A stretch of 64,000 nucleotides of DNA from Noviherbaspirillum_A sp047237965 (GCF_047237965.1 NZ_JBDFLX010000001.1:4092001-4156000), one strand, 5' to 3'. Numbered from the stretch's first letter, positions 45,338 to 55,002 are shown. Notes: generated by a model not told the origin, from the letters alone. Numbers and translations are program-made.

Positions 45338-46753
45338 TCATTCCTCCAGTATCCAGGTGTCCTTGGTGCCGCCGCCCTGCGACGAATTCACCACCAGCGA
45401 GCCTTCCTTCAATGCCACCCGCGTGAGGCCCCCCGGCACCATGGATACGGTCTTGCCGGACAGCACGAAGGGGCGCAGGTCGATATGGCGCGGCGCGATG
45501 CCGGCGTCGACGAAGGTGGGGCAGGCCGACAGCGCCAGCGTCGGTTGCGCGATGTAGCCTTCGGGCCGGGCGATGATGCGCTGGCGGAATGCCTCGATCT
45601 CCGCCTTGGTGGAGGCTGGCCCGACCAGCATGCCGTAGCCGCCGGCGCCGTGCACTTCCTTGACCACCAGTTCCGGCAGGTTCGCCAGCGTATAGGCGAG
45701 ATCGTCCTTCTTGCGGCATTGCCAGGTCGGCACGTTGTTCAGTATCGGTTCTTCCGACAGGTAGAAGCGGATCATGTCGGGCACGTACGGATAGATCGAC
45801 TTGTCGTCGGCCACGCCGGTGCCGATGGCGTTGGCCAGCGTGACCCGGCCAGCGCGGTACACCGACAGCAGGCCCGGCACGCCCAGCGTGGAGTCGGCCT
45901 TGAAGGACAGCGGGTCGAGGTAGTCGTCGTCGATGCGGCGATAGATCACGTCCACCCGGCGCGGGCCGCGCGTGGTGCGCATGTACACCGCGTTATCGTT
46001 GACGAACAGGTCCTTGCCCTCCACCAGCTCCACGCCCATCTGCTGCGCCAGGAAGGCATGCTCGAAGTAGGCCGAGTTGTACATGCCGGGCGTCATCACC
46101 ACCACGGTCGGGTCGGTCACGCCCAGCGGCGCCACCGAGCGCAGGTTGTCCAGCAGCAGGTCGGGATAATGCTCGACCGGCGCCACCTTGTAGCGGGCGA
46201 ACAGCTCGGGAAACAGCCGCATCATCATCTTGCGGTCTTCCAGCATGTACGACACGCCGGACGGCACCCGCAGGTTATCTTCCAGCACATAGAACTCGCC
46301 TTCGCCGGCGCGCACCAGGTCGATGCCGGCGATATGGGCGTAGATGTCGGAAGCGACCGAAATGCCCTGCACCTCGGGCCGGTACTGGGCATTGCGGAAC
46401 ACCTGTTCGGCCGGCATGATGCCGGCGCGCACGATGTTCTGGTCGTGATAGATGTCGTGGATGAACATATTCAGCGCGGTCACGCGCTGCACCAGGCCCG
46501 CTTCCATGCCTTTCCATTCCTGCGCGGTGATGATGCGCGAAATGATGTCGAACGGGATCAGCCGCTCGGTGCCGGCGTCGTCGCCATAGACCGCGAAGGT
46601 GATGCCGACCCGGCGAAAGATCAGGTCGGCCTCGGCCCGCTTGCGGGCCAGGGTCTCGGGCGACTGCTCGGATAGCCAGGCGGCGAATTCGCGATAGTGC
46701 GCCCGCACATCGCCTGAGCCGCCGGCATACATCTCATCAAAAAACGTTGGCAT
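45338..46753 (-). CDS. Circularly permuted ATP-grasp ligase of the Anbu cluster
   Basis: The 471-residue protein belongs to the circularly permuted type 2 ATP-grasp family (MPTFFDEMYAGG start). Conserved segments include FYVLEDNLRVPSGVSYMLE, VDVIYRRIDDDYLDP, LVVKEVHGAGGYGMLVGP and NSSQGGGTKDTW at the C-terminus. ATP-grasp enzymes join a carboxylate to an amine, so this one is the likely peptide or amide synthase of the cluster. The start at 46753 has CGGAGCAATC upstream and gives the family length. It is the first gene of the four-gene operon. Confidence 0.92.
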   Translation of the reverse strand: MPTFFDEMYAGGSGDVRAHYREFAAWLSEQSPETLARKRAEADLIFRRVGITFAVYGDDAGTERLIPFDIISRIITAQEWKGMEAGLVQRVTALNMFIHDIYHDQNIVRAGIMPAEQVFRNAQYRPEVQGISVASDIYAHIAGIDLVRAGEGEFYVLEDNLRVPSGVSYMLEDRKMMMRLFPELFARYKVAPVEHYPDLLLDNLRSVAPLGVTDPTVVVMTPGMYNSAYFEHAFLAQQMGVELVEGKDLFVNDNAVYMRTTRGPRRVDVIYRRIDDDYLDPLSFKADSTLGVPGLLSVYRAGRVTLANAIGTGVADDKSIYPYVPDMIRFYLSEEPILNNVPTWQCRKKDDLAYTLANLPELVVKEVHGAGGYGMLVGPASTKAEIEAFRQRIIARPEGYIAQPTLALSACPTFVDAGIAPRHIDLRPFVLSGKTVSMVPGGLTRVALKEGSLVVNSSQGGGTKDTWILEE

Positions 46754-46833
46754 GATTGCTCCGCTGTGTTTGCCATCTGGCTTTGTGTACGACCTAACAA
46801 GAAACATGCCAGCAGGAAGTGTAAGGCGCCTGG

Positions 46834-48876
46834 CTAGGGCATTCTCAATTGGTCAATGAAAGCTTGAGTGCGTTGATCCGGCGGATCGGTCAAAAGACTT
46901 ACCAGCACCAGCGCGAGACAGCCCGCCGGCACGCCGAACACGCCCGCCGAGATCGGCGCGATATGAAACCATTGCGCGGCTGACGTGCCGCCCAATGAAG
47001 TATTGGTATGGAGCATGTAAAAAACACACACGCCAAAGCCGGTCAGCATGCCGGCGATGGCGCCCGGCTGATTGGCGCGGCGCCAGAAAACGCCCGCCAC
47101 CAGCGCCGGGAACAGCGTCGAGGCCGCCAGCGAAAACGCGGCGCCCACCAGCGACAGGATGTCGCCCGGCTTCAGCGATGCCGCATAGGCGGCGATCAGC
47201 GCCACCACCAGCAGCAGCAGCTTGGAGATGGTGACGCGCTTCTGGGTCGAGGCCTTCGGGTCCAGCGTCTTGAAATACACATCGTGCGACAGCGCATTGG
47301 AGATGGTCAGCAGCAGGCCGTCGGCGGTGGACAGCGCGGCGGCCAGGCCGCCGGCGGCGATCAGGCCCGAGATCACATAGGGCAGGCCGGCGATCTCGGG
47401 CGTTGCCAGCACCACCATGTCGCCGTCGAGCGCAATCTCGGCCAGTTGCACGATGCCGTCGCCGTTGATGTCGGCAATCTGTACCAGCGGCCGCAGCTTG
47501 TCGATGCTGGCCCAGTACGACACCCAGGCCGGCAGTCTGGAGAACTCGGAACCGACCAGCGAGCTGTAGATGTCGTACTTCACCAGCACCGCCAGTGCCG
47601 GCACCGCGGTGTAGATCAGCATGATGAACAGCAGTGTCCAGAACACGGAATGGCGGGTGGACGACACCGATGGCGTCGTGTAATAGCGCACCAGCACATG
47701 GGGCAGGGCGGCGGTGCCCATCATCAGGCACAGCACCAGCGCCAGGAAGTTGTTGCGCCGGATGTCGGAGCTTTCGCGATCCGGGCCGGGGAAGGGCTGC
47801 ACATGCGAGGTCACCGGCGCGGCCCGCGCCAGATCGGCGGCCCGTTCCTCGGTCCAGACGCGTCGCGCTTCCGTGCTGTCCTTCGGATAGCTGGCCAGCG
47901 CGCGCGAGGCGGCGCGGATTTCCAGCAGCGAGGCATTGCCGGTCTTGAGCTGCTCCACCCGGCGCTGCGCCTGCAGCCTGCCGTCTTCCCAGGAATGCGG
48001 CAGGCCGGCCAGCCGCACCGCGTAGTCGTCGGCGCGCTTCCTGAACACGGCCCGCACTTCCTCCTCGGTCGGGTCGGCGGCCAGCAGCGCTTCGCGTTCG
48101 GACAGCTTGGCCAGCGCCGAGCCATAGGCGATCTGCGGCACCGGCACCGCGGTGTGCTTGGCCGACAGCCACACCACCGGGATCATGTAGGCCACCAGGA
48201 TGATGATGTACTGCGCGATCTGGGTCCAGGTGATGGCGCGCATGCCGCCCAGGAAGGAGCAGACCAGGATGCTGGCCAGGCCGAGGAAGATGCCGATCGA
48301 GAAATCGATGCCGGTGAAGCGCGAGGTGATCAGGCCCACGCCATAGATCTGCGCCACCACGTAGGTGAAGGAAATCAGGATGGTGGCCAGCACCGCGAGC
48401 ACGCGGATCAGGTTGCCGTTGTAGCGGCCCGGATAGCGCGCCGCCAGGAAGTCGGGAATGGTGTACTGGCCGAAGCGGCGCAGGTAGGGCGCGATCAGCA
48501 GCGCCACCAGCACGTAGCCGCCGGTCCAGCCCATGATGTAGGCCAGGCCGTCGAAACCCTGCAGGTAGAGGCCGCCTGCCAGGCTGATGAAGCTGGCCGC
48601 CGAGATCCAGTCGGCGGCGGTGGCCATGCCGTTGAAGACGGCCGGCACGCGGCGTCCGGCGACATAGTATTCCGAGACGTTGGAGGTGCGGCTCATCACG
48701 CCGATGCCGGCATACAGCACGATGGTGGAGAAGATGAAGAGGTAGCCGATCCAGGTGCGCGGGAAGCCTTCCTTCTCCAGGATGGACAGGGCCACCAGGA
48801 ACAGGATGAAGCCGGCGGTATAGAGCAGGTAGTAGCGGCTGAGCTGGCGGGCATAGCTGCGTGGCTTATCCGCCAT
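46834..48876 (-). CDS. Sodium:solute symporter, VC_2705 subfamily
   Basis: The 680-residue membrane transporter is of the SSS family. Early membrane helices (residues about 15-35 and 45-65) are followed by the AADWISAASFISLAGGLY sodium-site region and FGQYTIPDFLAARY. A large soluble insertion (~120 residues, rich in Glu/Arg/Ala) separates membrane segments and is usual for this subfamily. A second loop contains DINGDGIVQLAEI, which fits the EF-hand calcium loop. Its start overlaps the DUF4212 gene by 11 bp; the two form the known DUF4212/symporter pair, which related proteins link to acetate-like solutes. Confidence 0.9.
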   Translation of the reverse strand: MADKPRSYARQLSRYYLLYTAGFILFLVALSILEKEGFPRTWIGYLFIFSTIVLYAGIGVMSRTSNVSEYYVAGRRVPAVFNGMATAADWISAASFISLAGGLYLQGFDGLAYIMGWTGGYVLVALLIAPYLRRFGQYTIPDFLAARYPGRYNGNLIRVLAVLATILISFTYVVAQIYGVGLITSRFTGIDFSIGIFLGLASILVCSFLGGMRAITWTQIAQYIIILVAYMIPVVWLSAKHTAVPVPQIAYGSALAKLSEREALLAADPTEEEVRAVFRKRADDYAVRLAGLPHSWEDGRLQAQRRVEQLKTGNASLLEIRAASRALASYPKDSTEARRVWTEERAADLARAAPVTSHVQPFPGPDRESSDIRRNNFLALVLCLMMGTAALPHVLVRYYTTPSVSSTRHSVFWTLLFIMLIYTAVPALAVLVKYDIYSSLVGSEFSRLPAWVSYWASIDKLRPLVQIADINGDGIVQLAEIALDGDMVVLATPEIAGLPYVISGLIAAGGLAAALSTADGLLLTISNALSHDVYFKTLDPKASTQKRVTISKLLLLVVALIAAYAASLKPGDILSLVGAAFSLAASTLFPALVAGVFWRRANQPGAIAGMLTGFGVCVFYMLHTNTSLGGTSAAQWFHIAPISAGVFGVPAGCLALVLVSLLTDPPDQRTQAFIDQLRMP

Positions 48877-49135
48877 GGCTGTCCTCGCCGAAGCGCGCAT
48901 CGAGCCGGCGCATGCGCAGCGCATAGAAGCCGACGATGGCCAGGTAGATCAGGATGGCGCCCTGGGCAGCCAGGTAGAAGGACACCGACCAGCCGAACAG
49001 GGTCAGGCCGGCCAGCTCGCGGGCAAAGAAGATCACGGCAAAGGTCACGCCCAGCCATAGCGCCAGCAGCAGGCCGGTCAGGCGACGGACATGGCGCCAG
49101 TAGGCGGCGCGGCGGTTGGCATCTCTATGCGCCAT
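48866..49135 (-). CDS. DUF4212 small membrane protein, symporter partner
   Basis: The 89-residue protein has two membrane helices (LTGLLLALWLGVTFAVIFF and SFYLAAQGAILIYLAIVGFY) with the FARELAGLTLFGWSVSFYL loop between them. This is the DUF4212 family, always encoded just before a VC_2705-type sodium symporter, of which it is probably a subunit. It overlaps the histidine kinase stop by 11 bp at its start and the symporter start by 11 bp at its end, so the three genes are translationally coupled. Confidence 0.92.
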   Translation of the reverse strand: MAHRDANRRAAYWRHVRRLTGLLLALWLGVTFAVIFFARELAGLTLFGWSVSFYLAAQGAILIYLAIVGFYALRMRRLDARFGEDSHGG

Positions 49136-50639
49136 CTGAAACGGACTCCTCGGCCGCGGCCGGCTTTTCCTGCAGCGCCAGCGATACCCGGAACAGCGAA
49201 CCGGGATGCGCCTTGTCATTGCTGTGCGGGTTGTTATAGATCTCGACCTCGGCGCCATGCTGCTGCGCGATCTCGCGCACGATGGCCAGGCCCAGGCCGC
49301 TGCCCTGGGTATGGCTGCCCAGTATCCGGTAGAAGCGCTCGAACACATGGCCCCGTTCAGCCGGCGCAATGCCCGGGCCGGTATCCTCCACTTCCATGAT
49401 CGCCAGGCTTCGTTCGCGGTCGGCGCGCACCCGCACGGTGACGGCGCCGCCGGCCGGCGTGTAATGCAGCGCATTGTCGATCAGGTTGCCCAGCAGTTCG
49501 CGCAGCATGGTCGGATTGCCGCTGACCATGATCGGATGGCCGGGCTGCTCGAAGCCCAGGTCGATGCGGCGCGAAAAGGACAGCTGCACCCAGTCATGCA
49601 CCACGTTGCGCGCCAGTTCGGACAGTTCGATCGGCATGAAGGGGTAAGCCTGCGGCGACTGGTTCTCGGCGCGGGCCAGCGCCAGCAGCTGGTTGACCAG
49701 GCGGGTGGCCGACTCCGAACTCTTGGCCAGCTGCTCCAGCGAGCGGTGTATCTCGTCGGCGCTGGTCTGGCGCAGCGCCAGTTCGGACTGCATGCGCATG
49801 CCGGCCAGCGGCGTCTTCATCTGGTGCGCGGCATCGGCGATGAAGCGCTTCTGCATCTGCAGGCTTTGCGACAGCTGCTCCAGCATGTAGTTGAGCGAGC
49901 CGACCAGCGGCGTGATCTCTTCCGGCACATGGCTTGAATCGATGGGAGAGAGATCGTCGGTGCGGCGGGCGCGGATGTGCTGCTGCAGCTCGGCCAGCGG
50001 TTTCAGGCCACGCGACAGCGCGAACCACACCAGCGCCAGCGCAATCGGCAGGATGATGAATTCCGGCAGGATCACGCCCTTGATGATCTGGTTGGCCAGT
50101 TCGGCGCGCTTGTCCAGGGTTTCGCCGACCTGTACCAGCGCCAGCCGGCGCTCGGCATCGGGCGCGCTCGGCGGCAGAGTCACATAGACATAGGCAATGC
50201 GGATGTCGGTGTTGCGCACGGTGGCATGGCGCAATTGCACCGACCACGGCGACACCTCTTCCTCTTCCTTGGGTGCCGGCAGCTCGAAGTCGCCGTCGAT
50301 CACCGCGCCGTCTGGCGAGCGCACCTGGTAATAGACATTGTCGACATCATCGGCGCGCAGCAGGTCGCGCGCCGCCGCGGGCAGCGGCACCGTCAGCCGG
50401 CCATTGATTTCCTTGACCTGCTGCGCCAGCACCGTCACCCGGTCGTCCAGCGCGCGGTCGAACGGCTGGTTGGCGATGTTCTTGGCCACCACATAGGTGA
50501 TGCCGATACTGATGGGCCACAGCAGCAGCAGCGGCACCAGCATCCAGTCCAGGATCTCGCCAAACAGCGAGCGCTGCATGGTCTCTTCCGCCTCGTCGAA
50601 CCCGGTCGTGGCGGAGGCGGGCGGTGGCGCCTGTTTCAT
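49125..50639 (-). CDS. Sensor histidine kinase (TctE-like)
   Basis: The 504-residue kinase has an N-terminal membrane helix (LDWMLVPLLLLWPISIGITY), a periplasmic 2CSK_N-type sensor domain, a second membrane helix (ILPEFIILPIALALVWFAL), a HAMP-like linker and a catalytic core. The phosphorylated His is in FIADAAHQMKTPLAGM; the N box is ELLGNLIDNALHYTP and the G boxes are DTGPGIAP and GSGLGLAIV. It starts MKQAPPPASAT at 50639, 5 bp after the response-regulator stop. It probably senses the solute carried by the downstream symporter. Confidence 0.94.
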   Translation of the reverse strand: MKQAPPPASATTGFDEAEETMQRSLFGEILDWMLVPLLLLWPISIGITYVVAKNIANQPFDRALDDRVTVLAQQVKEINGRLTVPLPAAARDLLRADDVDNVYYQVRSPDGAVIDGDFELPAPKEEEEVSPWSVQLRHATVRNTDIRIAYVYVTLPPSAPDAERRLALVQVGETLDKRAELANQIIKGVILPEFIILPIALALVWFALSRGLKPLAELQQHIRARRTDDLSPIDSSHVPEEITPLVGSLNYMLEQLSQSLQMQKRFIADAAHQMKTPLAGMRMQSELALRQTSADEIHRSLEQLAKSSESATRLVNQLLALARAENQSPQAYPFMPIELSELARNVVHDWVQLSFSRRIDLGFEQPGHPIMVSGNPTMLRELLGNLIDNALHYTPAGGAVTVRVRADRERSLAIMEVEDTGPGIAPAERGHVFERFYRILGSHTQGSGLGLAIVREIAQQHGAEVEIYNNPHSNDKAHPGSLFRVSLALQEKPAAAEESVSDGA

Positions 50640-50644
50640 CGCTG

Positions 50645-51343
50645 TCAACTGGCGGAGGCGGGCGGATGGGCGGCTTCGCTGTACTTTTCCAGGCAATAGC
50701 CCAGTCCGCGCACGGTGGCGATGCGCACGCCGCCGGTCTCGATCTTCTTCCTCAGCCGGTGCACATAGACCTCGATCGCATTGTTGCTGACTTCCTCGCC
50801 CCATTCGCACATGTGGTCCACCAGCTGCTCCTTGGACACCAGGCGCCCGGTGCGCTGCAGCAGCACTTCCAGCAGACCCAGCTCGCGCGCCGACAGGTCC
50901 AGCATCTGGTCATTGATGTAGGCAATGCGGCCGACCTGGTCGTAGCACAGCGGCCCATGCCGGATCACGGTCGGCCCGCCGCCGACGCCGCGCCGCACCA
51001 GCGCCCGCACCCGGGCTTCCAGCTCGGACAGCGCAAACGGCTTGGCCATGAAGTCGTCGGCGCCCAGGTCCAGGCCCTTGACCCGCTGGTCGACGGAGTC
51101 GTTGGCGGTCAGGATCAGCACCGGCAGCCGCGAGTTGCGCGAACGCAGCCGGCGCAGCACTTCCAGGCCGCTCATCTTGGGCAGGCCGAGGTCGAGGATC
51201 AGCAGGTCGAAATCCTGGGTGGAGAGCGCGGAATCGGCTTCCTGGCCGGTCTTGACGCAGTCGGTCGCGTAGCCCGACTGGCGCAGGGAACGGGTCAGGC
51301 CATCGGCCAGCACGCCGTCATCTTCAGCTAACAGAATACGCAT
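50645..51343 (-). CDS. OmpR-family response regulator (TctD-like)
   Basis: The 232-residue regulator has a receiver domain (ILLAEDDGVLADGL; phosphorylated Asp in LLILDLGLPKMSG; Lys in DFMAKPFALSE) and a winged-helix DNA-binding domain (ELGLLEVLLQRTG, then EVYVHRLRKKIE). It forms a two-component pair with the kinase and is first in the operon RR-HK-DUF4212-symporter, so it likely activates that operon. Confidence 0.95.
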   Translation of the reverse strand: MRILLAEDDGVLADGLTRSLRQSGYATDCVKTGQEADSALSTQDFDLLILDLGLPKMSGLEVLRRLRSRNSRLPVLILTANDSVDQRVKGLDLGADDFMAKPFALSELEARVRALVRRGVGGGPTVIRHGPLCYDQVGRIAYINDQMLDLSARELGLLEVLLQRTGRLVSKEQLVDHMCEWGEEVSNNAIEVYVHRLRKKIETGGVRIATVRGLGYCLEKYSEAAHPPASAS

Positions 51344-51498
51344 GGTAAAACGGTGTCCCCTCTAGTTGGCGCCAGTCTATTGTCTTTTTGTCTACCCGGC
51401 AATAAATCTGTCGAACACCGAACAACTATCAATGATTCGGCAGATTTTCAGCGAACATTTAGTGTACTGTCTCGGTCCATAAAAAACCCAGGTTTAGC

Positions 51499-51527
51499 TT
51501 GCATAAAGTACTGGATTTTTGTACAGT
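51499..51527 (+). promoter_or_regulatory. recA promoter with LexA (SOS) box
   Basis: TTGCAT (51499-51504) and TACAGT (51522-51527) are spaced by 17 bp, a good sigma-70 promoter. CTG-N10-CAG at 51511-51526 fits the LexA box (CTG-N10-CAG) and covers the spacer and most of the -10. LexA binding here would block RNA polymerase, as expected for recA. The recA start is 66 bp downstream. Confidence 0.85.
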
Positions 51528-51592
51528 ACTGGCTGTGAAATAAATTCGTTGAATCAGACTATCCATCGTTGATCTCACGCTGAAAGAAATTT

Positions 51593-52681
51593 ATGGACGA
51601 CAAGAAAGCAGCAATCTCCGGCTCGGACAAATCCAAGGCACTTGCTGCCGCGCTGGCCCAGATCGAAAAGCAGTTTGGCAAGGGCTCCGTCATGCGCATG
51701 GCTGACGGAGCGGTGGTCGAGGAAGTGCAGACCGTTTCCACCGGTTCGCTGGGCCTGGACATTGCGCTGGGCGTTGGCGGCCTGCCGCGCGGCCGGGTAG
51801 TGGAAATCTACGGTCCGGAATCCTCGGGCAAAACCACGCTGACGCTGCAGACCATTGCGCAGATGCAGAAAATGGGCGGCACCTGCGCCTTCATCGACGC
51901 CGAGCATGCGCTGGACGTGGTGTATGCGCAAAAGCTGGGCATCAACCTGCAGGACCTGCTGATTTCCCAGCCGGATACCGGCGAGCAGGCACTGGAAATC
52001 TGCGACGCGCTGGTACGTTCCGGCGGCGTCGACCTGATCGTGGTCGACTCGGTGGCGGCACTGACGCCACGCGCCGAAATCGAAGGCGACATGGGCGATT
52101 CCCTGCCTGGCCTGCAAGCGCGCCTGATGTCGCAAGCGCTGCGCAAGCTGACCGGCTCGATCAACCGCACCAACACCCTGGTGATCTTCATCAACCAGAT
52201 CCGCATGAAGATCGGCGTGATGTTCGGCAACCCGGAAACCACCACCGGCGGCAATGCGTTGAAGTTCTACGCGTCGGTGCGCCTGGACATTCGCCGTACC
52301 GGCTCGATCAAGTCGGGCGATGAGGTGATCGGCAATGAAACCAAGGTCAAGGTCGTGAAGAACAAGATCGCGCCGCCGTTCAAGGAAGCGCACTTCGACA
52401 TCCTGTACGGAGAAGGCACCTCGCGCGAAGGCGAGATCCTTGACCTGGGCGCGGATGCGAAGATCGTTGAAAAGTCGGGCGCCTGGTACAGCTACAACGG
52501 CGAACGCATCGGCCAGGGTAAGGACAATGCGCGTAATTTCCTGAAAGAGCGTCCGGAACTGGCGCTGGAAATCGAAAACAAGGTACGGGCTTCGCTGGGC
52601 GTGCCGCTGCTGCCGGTGCCTAAGGGTACGGAAGCAGGGAAGGCTGCGCGTGAAGTGAAGGAAGCCGGCGCCGCCGAGTAA
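51593..52681 (+). CDS. recA: Recombinase RecA
   Basis: RecA forms filaments on single-stranded DNA, catalyses strand exchange and triggers LexA cleavage. The 362-residue protein is intact: Walker A GPESSGKTTL, Walker B LIVVDSVAAL, DNA-binding loop region (EGDMGDSLPGLQARLM) and FINQIRMKIGVMFGNPETTTGG, with a normal acidic/Ala-rich C-terminus. It is preceded by an SOS-controlled promoter and followed by a terminator. recX, usually next in this order of bacteria, is absent; a composite repeat and insertion sequence follow instead. Confidence 0.99.
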   Translation: MDDKKAAISGSDKSKALAAALAQIEKQFGKGSVMRMADGAVVEEVQTVSTGSLGLDIALGVGGLPRGRVVEIYGPESSGKTTLTLQTIAQMQKMGGTCAFIDAEHALDVVYAQKLGINLQDLLISQPDTGEQALEICDALVRSGGVDLIVVDSVAALTPRAEIEGDMGDSLPGLQARLMSQALRKLTGSINRTNTLVIFINQIRMKIGVMFGNPETTTGGNALKFYASVRLDIRRTGSIKSGDEVIGNETKVKVVKNKIAPPFKEAHFDILYGEGTSREGEILDLGADAKIVEKSGAWYSYNGERIGQGKDNARNFLKERPELALEIENKVRASLGVPLLPVPKGTEAGKAAREVKEAGAAE

Positions 52682-52744
52682 GGTGGGGGAGGGTGGCGAT
52701 CTCTGATCGCTGCATTTCTTTACAAGCCCGTTGTTCGGGATAGA

Positions 52745-52773
52745 GAAGCCTGCTGGAGACAGCGGGCTTCTTT
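52745..52773 (+). terminator. Rho-independent terminator of recA
   Basis: GAAGCCTGCTG and CAGCGGGCTTC pair (one G-T wobble) around a GAGA tetraloop, followed by TTT, 64 bp after the recA stop. Confidence 0.85.
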
Positions 52774-52868
52774 CATTTCTGGATGGTTTCGGGAAATGGC
52801 GATCGACGAAGGCGGCAGTTGGGACCGCAATTTAAGTTCGGTTGCTTTTGAAGTCCACGCAGCGACAG

Positions 52869-53411
52869 TTGCGGTTGCGGTTGCGGTTGCGGTTGCGGTT
52901 GCAGTGGCCGTTGCCGTTGCCGTTGCCGTTGTCGTTGCAGTTGCAGTTGCAGTTGCAGTGAAGTCCCGTTGAGCGCGCCGTGTCAGCGGTGCCCGGAGCG
53001 GGAAAAGGTGCGGCGTCTGTCTGAGCCAAGCTTTAGCTTGGCGAGTTTAGCCGCGCCCCGCTACGCGGGGTACCGCTGGCACGGGCACCCCGCGTAGCGG
53101 GGCGCGATCATCGGGTCGCCTTTTTTGGTTACTTTTTTGGCGAAGCAAAAAAGTAACCCGGCCGCCGGGACGGACTCCCGGCTTGTCTCCACGGCAGTGC
53201 AGCCGCATTGCGTCACCCGGCAACGCACGGGCAGCACTGTCGGTGTTGTTGTTGACGTTGACGTTCGTATTGAAACTTCAAACTTCAAACTTTAAAAGCA
53301 ACTGCTGCTTCGCAGTAACGTCTTTACGCCGGGTGAAACAACACCATCTCACTATCGTCATGACCAGGCCGGGAATTCGCCCCGGCAGGCGACCTACTTT
53401 TTTTGCTTCGC
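52869..53411. repeat. Composite inverted repeat, copy B, left part
   Basis: The copy begins with TTGCGG (five units, 52869-52898), TTGCCG and TTGCAG hexamer arrays. A conserved core starts with AGTCCCGTTGAGCGCGCC near 52963 and contains GC-rich palindromes and an intact GGTTACTTTTTT / AAAAAAGTAACC hairpin around GGCGAAGC (53127-53158). From about 53300 the second half-unit runs in the opposite direction until an insertion sequence interrupts it. This left half corresponds to the right half of copy A and vice versa, so copy B is copy A reversed. No credible gene is present. Confidence 0.85.
53406..53411. repeat. 6-bp target site duplication, left copy (CTTCGC)
   Basis: CTTCGC precedes the left inverted repeat of the second insertion sequence and recurs at 54702-54707. 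Removing the element and one copy restores the GCTTCGCC loop of the composite-repeat hairpin. Confidence 0.85.
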
Positions 53412-54701
53412 TGTATAGACCGGGGACATAGGTTACACATGTGCCGGGACATGGGTAACAGATTTAATCGTGCTTTTCGGCATTGCGCAAGTCGATTTGG
53501 CCAAATCGCTGATGCGCAAAGTACAGGTCATAAATGCCGTCCTGGCCTGACAGGGCGCGGGCCGCAATACGATGCCTGTGCAAGGCGCTGGAGACGCGAA
53601 AGCTGCGCTTGTGGAACTTCACATGCCCGTTCCACCCGACGGTCTCCACCAGGTCTTCCTGCGGATAAACAATCTCTGGCAATCGCTCGGGATAGGCCAG
53701 ACGGCTTTGCCGGAACCGGGTTACCGGCGTGGCCATGCCGATGGCTTCATGCGGCCGCTCGTTGTTGTAGATCATTCGCCAGCGGTCGAATGCGTTCTGG
53801 ACCTCCTCAAGGTCAACGAAGTGACGCCCGTGCAGCACATCTGCCTTGAGCGTGCGATGGAAACGTTCGTCCTTGCCATTGGTCTGTGGATGAGCCGGAC
53901 GACTGTGACTGATGCGAATGCCCAGCTGAATCAACCAGATGGTGAGCTTGGTGATGCCATGCTCGTGCTGCGACGGACTGCCCCATGGAGAACCGTTGTC
54001 AGCGTTGATCCGTACTGGCATGCCGTGATGGCGAAAGGCAGTTTCCAGAGCTGCCTGCACAGTGGCAGTGTCCGGGTTCAGGCAAGCCTGCAGGACGATG
54101 TTGTAGCGTGAATGATCATCCAGCACGGTCAGTGGATGACACGTGGCCTGGCCGGTCTGGAAATGGCCCTTGAAGTCGATCTGCCAGAGATCATTGGGCT
54201 GGGCATGCTCGAAGCGCTGCCAGGCGGTGCTGTTTGCGCTTGCCTTTTCTGAGATCAAGCCATGTCGATGCAGAATCCGGGTAATGGTGCTGGGGGTTGG
54301 CACCTGGATGTGACCCTGATTGAGCAGGCTGCGATGAATCTTGCGGCCGCCCCAGGTGGGGTGTTTCAGACGCACCTTCACTACCAGCTCTTCGTTTGCC
54401 TGGCTGGTACGCAGTGGCGTATTGCAGGGTCTGCGCGAGCAGTCCTGCAGGCCAGCAGGGCCCTGCGTCATGCTGCGTTCACGCCATTTGTATCCTGTCT
54501 TGCGACTGATTCCAAAACGCGTGCATAGGGCACTGAAGTTCACGCCATCCTGCTGCGCTAGCGCCGTAAATTCTTGTCGAAGGGTCATCATGTCAACGTC
54601 TTTCCAGGGCATGGTTAGAGAATCCTTTGGCTTGATATGGAATACGCCAAAGTGTTACCCATGTCCCGGCACAGTTGTTACCCATGTCCCCGGTCTATAC
54701 A
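53412..54701 (-). mobile_element. Complete 1,290-bp IS481-family insertion sequence
   Basis: The ends TGTATAGACCGGGGACAT (53412-53429) and its reverse complement (54684-54701) are perfect 18-bp inverted repeats; further internal copies of the GGGACATGGGTAAC motif lie near both ends. The TGT...ACA termini, IS481-type transposase and 6-bp duplication (CTTCGC) fit the IS481 family. The element is intact. Confidence 0.92.
53464..54612 (-). CDS. IS481-family transposase
   Basis: The 382-residue protein has an N-terminal helix-turn-helix (FSALCTRFGISRKTGYKWRER), a second HTH region (WGGRKIHRSLLNQGH) and an rve integrase core. The DDE residues are in WQIDFKGHF, RINADNGSPWGS and NGKDERFHRTLKADVL. 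A C-terminal segment (RHRIAARALSGQDGIYDLYF) follows. It is intact; an in-frame ATG a few codons later (MMTLRQEF) is an alternative start. Confidence 0.93.
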   Translation of the reverse strand: MPWKDVDMMTLRQEFTALAQQDGVNFSALCTRFGISRKTGYKWRERSMTQGPAGLQDCSRRPCNTPLRTSQANEELVVKVRLKHPTWGGRKIHRSLLNQGHIQVPTPSTITRILHRHGLISEKASANSTAWQRFEHAQPNDLWQIDFKGHFQTGQATCHPLTVLDDHSRYNIVLQACLNPDTATVQAALETAFRHHGMPVRINADNGSPWGSPSQHEHGITKLTIWLIQLGIRISHSRPAHPQTNGKDERFHRTLKADVLHGRHFVDLEEVQNAFDRWRMIYNNERPHEAIGMATPVTRFRQSRLAYPERLPEIVYPQEDLVETVGWNGHVKFHKRSFRVSSALHRHRIAARALSGQDGIYDLYFAHQRFGQIDLRNAEKHD

Positions 54702-55002
<301 letters not shown>

